Below are positions 51,801 through 60,800 of a stretch of 64,000 bases of DNA, piece after piece. The stretch covers positions 15,602,347-15,666,346 of the forward strand of contig JAQNBH010000010.1 of NCBI GenBank assembly GCA_028752905.1, given 5' to 3'. This DNA is from Cladorhizidae sp. MBARI D1340-BT2. Taxonomy: Eukaryota; Porifera; Demospongiae; Poecilosclerida; Cladorhizidae. Numbering within the stretch: position 1 is the first letter of the stretch; each line of letters starts with the position of its first letter. Both the position numbers and the translations under genes were made by a program. Below the pieces are notes generated by a model. It was given only the letters and a program-made list of their open reading frames with translations, made no database searches and was not told the origin of the DNA.

Positions 51801-54800
51801 ATTATTGCAGATGATAAAGACTTCATGGAACTACCTTTTACAAGTTTCGATTTGAGAATATCCAATTTGGATAGTGGTAACGTTAATAGACACAGAGTGT
51901 GTTTAAATATTACCATTATAAATGATGAAATCCATGAAGATATTGAATCATTCACTCTTGAAATATTTGCTCCGCCAAATTTGGGAATAATAACCTGGCC
52001 TAATGTCACAGTGATCTACATTTTGGATGATGATGGTAAGAATAAGTAAGCATAGTAAGCAGCTTAACTTGAATTGAGACTCATTGATGAACTATAATCT
52101 TTTGTCTATGTAGTTGCTACTATTGGTTTCTTTGATGCATCATATTCCTTTGCTGAGAATGATTCAAAAGCATCCCTACAATTTGGAGTGATCTCCGGAG
52201 ACTTGCAGATAAATGTTTCAGTTCAATTTAACATATCACAGGAATCAAGATTATGTAAGAAACAAATTATCACTGTTATTATTGTTTATTTAGCAGTAAC
52301 ATGCACTGGGTATAGTTAGTATTTCACAGATGCATTGCTGAGTTAGCAACTATGCTCACATGTACAAATGCTGTTTTTTTCATAACCAAAGGTTATCCAG
52401 TACAATAAAACTTCTAATGATAGTATATTTGGTACCATTTTTGGGTTGTTATGAGATAAAAAATGATAATTAAGTTTTGAATAATATTTGAGTTGCACAT
52501 TATGCAGGTAAAGTCAAGTTAATACCTTGTTAGCATAAAACTATACCCTAAGTCAATAATTTACTGTTCTTTTGTTGGTATTTATTTTTGGTACTCTTTT
52601 AAACCATTCACCAAAATATTTACCAGAATATTTTCAATTATAATAAATCAGGAATATATTGAACCTCATTTAATTAGGTCAGGTAATAGTTCACTTTTTA
52701 TCAAAAAAGGAGTTGACTAACTTCAAATTGACAGCAAATGTGTAAGTGTGATACATTGTGTGTTTCAACATAAAATATTTTTGTTGTTAAAAGTTGACCC
52801 CATAAAAAGGATTGAAGATCATATATTCATATTTTTTTCCTTTCAATTTGAATTTCATCATGTGACTAATATTATTTTTTATCAGTTTTGATGGAAGATG
52901 AGGGAGATGAACTCTACATCTTAAATGCTGACCAGCCATCCATCAGTATCTCCTTCAATTTAGTCAATGACAACATATATGAACTTACCAAATTGGTGGT
53001 GGCAAATTTAAGTTTCATAAATGATCAACCTGCTCGCTTGACTATTCATCCAGACAGTACACAGATCTATATCTTGGATGATGAAGGTATTCAATATATT
53101 TTGTGCATACAAGATGACTAAGATGAAATGCATCCTATATTTATATCACTCACTTCAATAAAATAATGTAATCATGAAAACATTAATGACTTAAGAACAA
53201 TCAAAGCATGCTACAATTTGTAGCACATCAGCATGATACATTTTTTGTTCTGTTTTAACCTATATATAAAATACATTGTAATGGGAATGTTATTTTCCAG
53301 TTTTGGATTTTAGATTTGTACCAGATATGTACTCTGTCAGCGAAGATGATTTAAATATCAGTTTGAGTTTGCGCTTGGTCAGTGGCAATCTCGGAGATAT
53401 TGGACTTATATTAAGGGCAAGCATTGCAAATACTGCCATTTTTCGTGGTAAGCAAGTACCGTAACTTAATATTTCTAACATGACAATTATTTGTAAACAA
53501 CTCTGCATTATTATTCTACATGAATATCTCACTGATTCAGATTTAATATAGTTAGTTTTAGGATTATCAATCCTGTAGTGATGAGAGCAAAAGGGGATTC
53601 ATAACAAAACTTTAGCCTTCGAAATATGAATTTTTCATTTTACAGAAGTCACTTTTGGAGGAAGTGATACATTGGAATTGGTGGAACTTCCCATATTGTC
53701 AGATGCTATTGCAGGGAAACCAATGGATTTTAAAGTTGAGTTGTCATTTATTAAGTACACTAAAGGACAAGCCATCAAATCTCAAGATAAGGAAAGAATT
53801 CATCTTGGAGGTGCTGCTCAAGTGACCATACTCCGCCTTCTTCCTATCCCAGCTATCATTGGGGCAACCTTAGGTTCAGTGGCATTGATAATCCTTGCTG
53901 CTATAATATATCTTATATATGCCTTGGTGCGTGCGGTGAGGAGAAAGATAAAAGTTTCAGCTAATCAGACTCTGCAAGATAACAATAGGTATGTGATGGA
54001 ATGCAAAATCAATGGCTGAATTTATAATACTATAAAGGAATGTTGTCGAATTGTTATTGAGGTTTAGACCTTCTTAACTTAACTAATATACTTCACTCAT
54101 ATGGGGGGATGGTAAATATCTAATGCTGAGCAAGTACATTAAAAGAGGTTGGGCAAGGAAGTGGGTGTGGTTACAAGAGGTTAGTGCTACTGTTTATTCA
54201 TAATACTTTATATATATTTGTTTGTCTCAGACTCTGTCCTATTTGAGCTTGTTGGTTATTAGCATTTATTTGTAGAATTAGCAGGTTGAGGTCTTTTTTC
54301 CTCTACTTTTTAAACAATGGTTATCATTTCTCAATAATCAACTTGAATTTCCTTACTCAACATTTCGGCTAGATGCTCTAGACTTCATCAGGAATATAAA
54401 TACAAAGAGTAGCGATATATAAATATAATTTCATGTCCAAATTGTTTTAGTAATAATATCGCAGTGAATTACTGTTTTTATTTGTCCTAGATCATCATTT
54501 GACAAGGATCCAGGTATAAATACTCAAAAAAGGTAGATATCACATTTAAAAATTAATAATGTCTGCATTTTCCCATTGTATAGAAGAGGCAGCAGAATTA
54601 AGGACATATAGAGTGCAGAGTTCATTTAAGCTGAACATTTCTAAGCAGCTTATGATTAACTCCTGCAACTTAGAGATGAGTGAAACTGTGGGACAAGGTA
54701 GGTTTTGACTCAATATAAGTATACAAATGGTCACCCTTACAAATAGCCTAGATGTTGTCCTATGAACAATTCACAACTTAATAAATGTTTGCTGACTCTA

Positions 54801-57800
54801 TAGTGATCTATATTTGACCAAATGTATTTGTCAATGCAAGTGCTATCTAATGACCTGTAGTTGTTTGAGACAATTATTTAAGTTTTTGCCCAAACTTTAT
54901 ATTAATGAGATTTATTATCTTTTGTAATTATATTTATTCACCATCTTTTTGTGACAGTCACCTCACATTCAAATTTTCATTCCTTACTCCTATTACCTGT
55001 CTCAGGTCAGTATGGAATTGTTTACAGAGGGAAACTATCTAAAGGATTCACCAAGAGCTTAAGTGAAGTAGTAGCAGTGAAGACACTAAAAGGTGTGTAG
55101 CTTCTAATCATTCTTGGTCGACTTAACATTATTTCCAAAATAGGTTTTCTTGATAAATCACTGGTGAGAGGTCTGCTAGAAGAGTGTTCTAGAATGTCTA
55201 CATTTGACCATCCTAATGTTCTCACTCTCATTGGAGTCTGCGTGGATGGGGGTCCTGTTCCCTACATTGTGATGCCTTTCATGTTCAATGGCAGCCTTAT
55301 TTCTTACCTGAGGAATGTTAGGGATGAATTATATTTTCCAATAACCTCTGACATGGATGAACAAATTGTAAGATGTGATAAACCATACCAACCAATGTGA
55401 CATGTTATATTGATGCCTAAACCTTTGCCTTATAATAATAGACGCAGGCTTCTTGTAAGCTTATGGGTTTCTGCCTTCAAATAGCTAAAGGTATGGAATA
55501 TTTGGCAAGCAAGATGATCATTCACAGAGACTTGGCTGCTAGAAACTGCATGTGAGTTACAAAGTTACAAACTACATACAGTTGTTTTATTGTTTATCTG
55601 GCTAAACTATATAGCAATTATTTCTGTGCCACTGGACTTTTTCTACACTAGCAACAAAGAATGGTTAGAATAATAGCCTGACCAATAGCGACATGTGCAC
55701 ATGCATATGTAACATATGAATAATAGCCTGACCAATAGAAATATTATGACATGTGAACATGCATATGTAACATGAATAATATCCTGACAATAGCCATGTG
55801 TACATGCATATGTAACATTGAATAATAGCCTGAACAATAGAAATATTATGACATGTGCACATTCATATTTAACATATGAATAATAGCCTGACCAATAGTA
55901 ATATTATGACATATGTGCACATGCATATGTAACATGGAAAGTTACACACATCAGAGTGCAGGAGAAATATACAGATCAAGACATTCAGACCACACCTTAT
56001 ATGGGGAATCTTTAGATATGCCCTCATACTTGACATGCATATTTAAAAAATCACTTCTGTATAATATCAAACAGCATAATGCTACAAGTATTTGGATAGA
56101 ATGTCCAGAATCTCTATATTAAGCTCGCATGTTTTTATGTCCGCCATCTCTGCCTCTGTTAGTCTATAATACAATGACTAGAGATAAGTTTTAATTTGAG
56201 AAGATCTGCAATGGCTTATTTTTATGTGTAGTGAATGTTCAAATTTTATTTTTGTTGACTCAATACTGCTCCATGTTGAGAAATGCCTTCTCCATAACCT
56301 GGTTTTCCTAAGATTTTCTTGTTTCATTTGATAATTTATTGAAAACTACCTTGCCAATTTTCAATCTAAATCTCGATCTAACAAATTATTTCAGGAAAAG
56401 TTTAAAATATACGTACATCCTGGGAAAGGGGTCAAAGGACACAACAAATCCCTCTTTAGGAGCTAGAGAAGCATTCCTAGTCCTTGTCTACTTTATTTTT
56501 GGTAACTAGGGTAGTCAGCAAATCAAGTGAACCTTACCTGATATATCCCTAAAAAACATGGCCTCTTTGGTACTTGCTGTTACTTTGCCCATGATTTTAA
56601 ATATTTATCTTGAGCTGAAAATTGCAAAGCATTCATGCACCTGAATTCTTTTTAAAGCCATGGATTCCCAAAACACCAAATCAATGATATTTCCATTAAG
56701 TTTTTCTATGTTCTATTCATAAGATTTTTTGGGGAAATATTAATAAATGCAAGTTATGCATTGAGTGGTGAATAAAGGAAAAAAATCAATCATATAATTT
56801 ACAATAACTTTCTCAATAATTAACTTGAAATTGTATTCTCTCGAGGTTTCGATTAGATTCTCTAGCCTTTACCAGGAACATCTAGTCGAAAGGTTGAGAG
56901 AATACAATTGTATGTTGATTATCGAGAAGGTTATTCTACTACTTATGTTATTATGTCAACTGAGAATTCATTGAGAAACATATAGCATGAGATCCTAGAA
57001 TTGTTATTGCATTGCTCTAGCCATTGCTATTCTACTAGCATAGCTGAAGGTCTAATAGATTACAGATCTATTAATGTTTTAATGCTTGGATCTCACTCTT
57101 AGTGTAAATGTGCTTCCCATCATCAATGGGAACTAATTAAAAGCACTCTATAAAATAATCTCTACTCGTAAAAGTCCACATGCAAATTTCTTTTCATAAT
57201 TTGCCATTCTATTATGCTGAAAAGTATCAGGAAGTGCTCAATAATTAAGTTACCCTATATACCTGCTTCCCGCACTCTCATAACGAAAGAATTTTTTTAG
57301 AGGATATGGGAGAGGGTTCACAGCCAATATCTCCAAGACACTAACGTGAAGTTGCAGACTTACACAGAAGTGAGATTGCCTTTGCTGGGATCAGCATCAG
57401 CAAGGTGGTGTTAAGTGCAAAAGTGATAGGAAGATGGGACCTAACTTGCTGGGTAGAGAGATTGGATTACAGCACTCAAAGTAAACTTTGGGCATATCAA
57501 CAATCCGGTGGGTAGCAGCATTGCTAGACAAGCAAATGAGAGTATTAAATAATGAGATTGGTACAATGAAAGGAATGAAGATGAAGCTACATGTAGACCC
57601 AGAAGTCAATTCTGAGCTACTCAGGACCTTACTCTCTTAGAGAGAAAGTTGAAACTGAGCTTGGGGGACTGGAAAGCACAGGAACTGGCCAGTTCCGTAG
57701 TTGGGCTGCACCTATAGTCTCTTCAGTGAAGAGAAATGGTACTGTAAGAATCTGTCAAGACTATAGTGTTACACATTAAATGTTTCTCAGGAAGACTCTT

Positions 57801-60800
57801 ATCCTTAACCTAGTTGTTTGCTGTTGGGAATAGTGGAAGGTATTTCACTAAACTCAACATGTCTCAAGCTTACTTACATTTAAAGTAATGGCCGGTCCAA
57901 ACTGCACCTAAACTCATGCGCAATAATTCGCATTGGATCCTTGAAAAAATCTTCAATTCGATGTCCATTCATCGCATCCACCTGTGCACAAAAATAAACC
58001 ATATGAAGCAAAAATAATCAGCCGTCAGGAGAAAGTCAGTCAAAATCATACACTGTATCTGTACTTCAGATGAAGTTTTTTTTGCATCATTTTTTGGCTA
58101 GTTAGCTACCTCAACTACAGATGCACAGGAAATATTAGCCGAAGAAAAGAAAAAGGAGAGAGATGAGAGAAAGGCAGAAGCAATGAAGACAGTGAGACTG
58201 CAAGAACATCAGAAGTGAAAATGCAGGAAGTATAAACATAGCAGCAGTTCTCTAGCCATGTAGTTTGTCTATCTAGCTAGTTTGCTCAGGACACAGATAG
58301 CATACAGCTAGTCCAAAGTTACAATGTGCTACCATCATGAAGATGCAAGTAAATGAAATTCTTTTGAGCACTTACTTGTGTAGTTATTGGAATGCTTTAA
58401 TATATTGGTCTTTGCTGCTACTCAAACCACCTATTGAGGTGGACCACATTAATGTAAATTAAATTCAGTGTGGATACCACAATGCATATCGATGCACATT
58501 AATGTGCATTGTCTCGTTCAGTGAGGACAGGCCTTTAGGAACGTTTAGCAATAATATTTGGTGCTTCCAAAATTTCACATCTACCTCTTTGGTACACCAT
58601 TTATTATCAAGTCTGACCATCATCCTCTGTCTTACCAGCTTAAAGAATCTAGACAAATTCCACTCTTTTGCATCGTCATGAATTCTGATGGGCAATTAGT
58701 TACTCTGAGCACTTACAGGTATACAAGAATATGCTTATAAGGCTTGGGTAATCCTGATGCTTGGAGTAGGTTACTTAGTCTGGTGACAACTTCCTTAATA
58801 AAACTACTAGGAGACCTCATTCATCTGCTGAATAGATTGGACATGACTAGTATCATCAGTGTAACTGACATTAAGTGATGGATGGCCAAAGATCCAGTTT
58901 TAAGCCAAGTGATGAGTTTTATTATCCATATGGATGTTCATATCAAGACAGAAGTGAAGACCTGAAACCAAACTGAGTGAGACAGAAGGAACATAACCAC
59001 TGGAGGCTGTTTGCTGTGGGGATCACAAGTGTTAGCTAATTCCACAAAAAGGAGGAGATTGTTGTTGGGAGAGCTCCATCACACATAACATCATCCAAGA
59101 TGAAAGCATTAGCTAGGTGTTATGTGTGGTGGCCAAGTATGGATGCACACATTTTTACAATGGCTACAAGCTGTACTGTATTTCCAAGAACATCAACACT
59201 CACCTGCTTCAGTGTCACTCCACCCTTGGTAGTAGCAGGAATCACCCTGGAGTTGACTGCATCTGTACTATGCAGGACTGTTCATCGGTCACATGGACTT
59301 ATCAGTCACTAAAAGTGGTTAGAGGTTCAAGTAATATCTTCTATTAAACTGGCCAAGACAATTGAAAAGCTATGGTCACTTTTTGCTACCCACAGTCTTC
59401 CTCACAAGATTGTGATGGACAATAGTTGCTCTTTACAGGCAACAAGGTCGTGGAAAAGAATGGAATTAAGCATGTAACTTCTGAATCTTATCACCCTTCT
59501 TGCATTGAGTTGATCAAAAGAGCTGTTCAAACAGTTAACAAGATTTATGTCAAATGGAAGGTTCCATTGTCTAGGAATGTTGCTGTACATGGTCCTCACT
59601 CAACAACAGGAACTTTACCCTCAGATTTACATAAGGGTTGACCCCTGAGATGTTGTTTGGATAAATTGTTTCCAAATATTTAAAACCAAGTGGAGGGAAG
59701 ACAGATGAAACAGAAAGAAACCTATGACAATAACAAGCCCTGAAAACATTTCTTGAATGTTACTTTGTGTACGTGGAAGATTTCACACCATCAAAACACA
59801 AGTGGGTACCAGGAACTGTAAAGAAGGTGACTGCAAGAAATTTAGACTGTAGTTCTATTGAGCCTGAAATCAAATATTCTGGAATCAGTCCAGAGCTACT
59901 GCTGGAACAGTTTCATGTACAGTCCCCAAGAAGCAACATCAAGAACACAGACAGTGGGTCAAGTCGAGCAAACCAAAATGAAGGCACCTGCAACACTTCC
60001 CCATGGTATTCAAGTTGAAACAGGCACCTTACCAACCATATGTTGACTCAAGCTAAGAGGGGAAAGGTGTCATAGACTGTGACTTAGTCATTAGTTATTA
60101 TTAACATTGTTGTGGTTATATTTAATATGATGTCATCCTAATTTAGTGGACACTCTGGGTTTTGATTCTTGGGCCAGTTCAGTGCTTTTGATAATGTATT
60201 GCAAGTTCAATAATAAGATGATGTGCATTGTGTAGTGCAGTACTATATTATAATAGTAACACACTAATACAGTGCCAGCCTGGAGAGTACTTGACCTTTC
60301 AATATTAACTGTTCCTTATTGTACTTAATCTCCCTAACAGGTTTGTGAAAGATCCATCAAACCATTTTTGGTCGTACAGAGAGAGAGGTAGATCCAAACA
60401 GATAAGATTACCTTGATGTGGTCATCGTGTAATGTAGCTAGCCAACAAAATAAAACATTAGAGTTCTATTCTGATCGAGAACATGAACTGTACATACTAA
60501 CAAGCTAGTTTGTAATCATGACATAAACATTGTCCAGCATCAATCAAGGAACTCTACTTTCTTGCATGCTACTATTGTAGTAGCTCTCTAACCCAAGTAA
60601 TCTTAATTAATGCACATAGGGGAGGATCTATCTTTTGGCACAAAGACGGATGCTAGGAACCAGAAAATTACCAAATAATATATTTACATTCACCAAATGA
60701 CCTATTATTATATAATTATGTAATGTTAAAATCAAAGAACCAATTATTATTTGGGAGAGGTCATTCACCATTATGAGAAACCTCTCAGAATATGAACTTC

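Larger units (their letters stand above)
55552..57399. other. Intron 26, 5' part
   Basis: Contains a five-unit minisatellite (55668-55936) and a full palindromic MITE (56800-56936). No exon seen. Confidence 0.55.
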
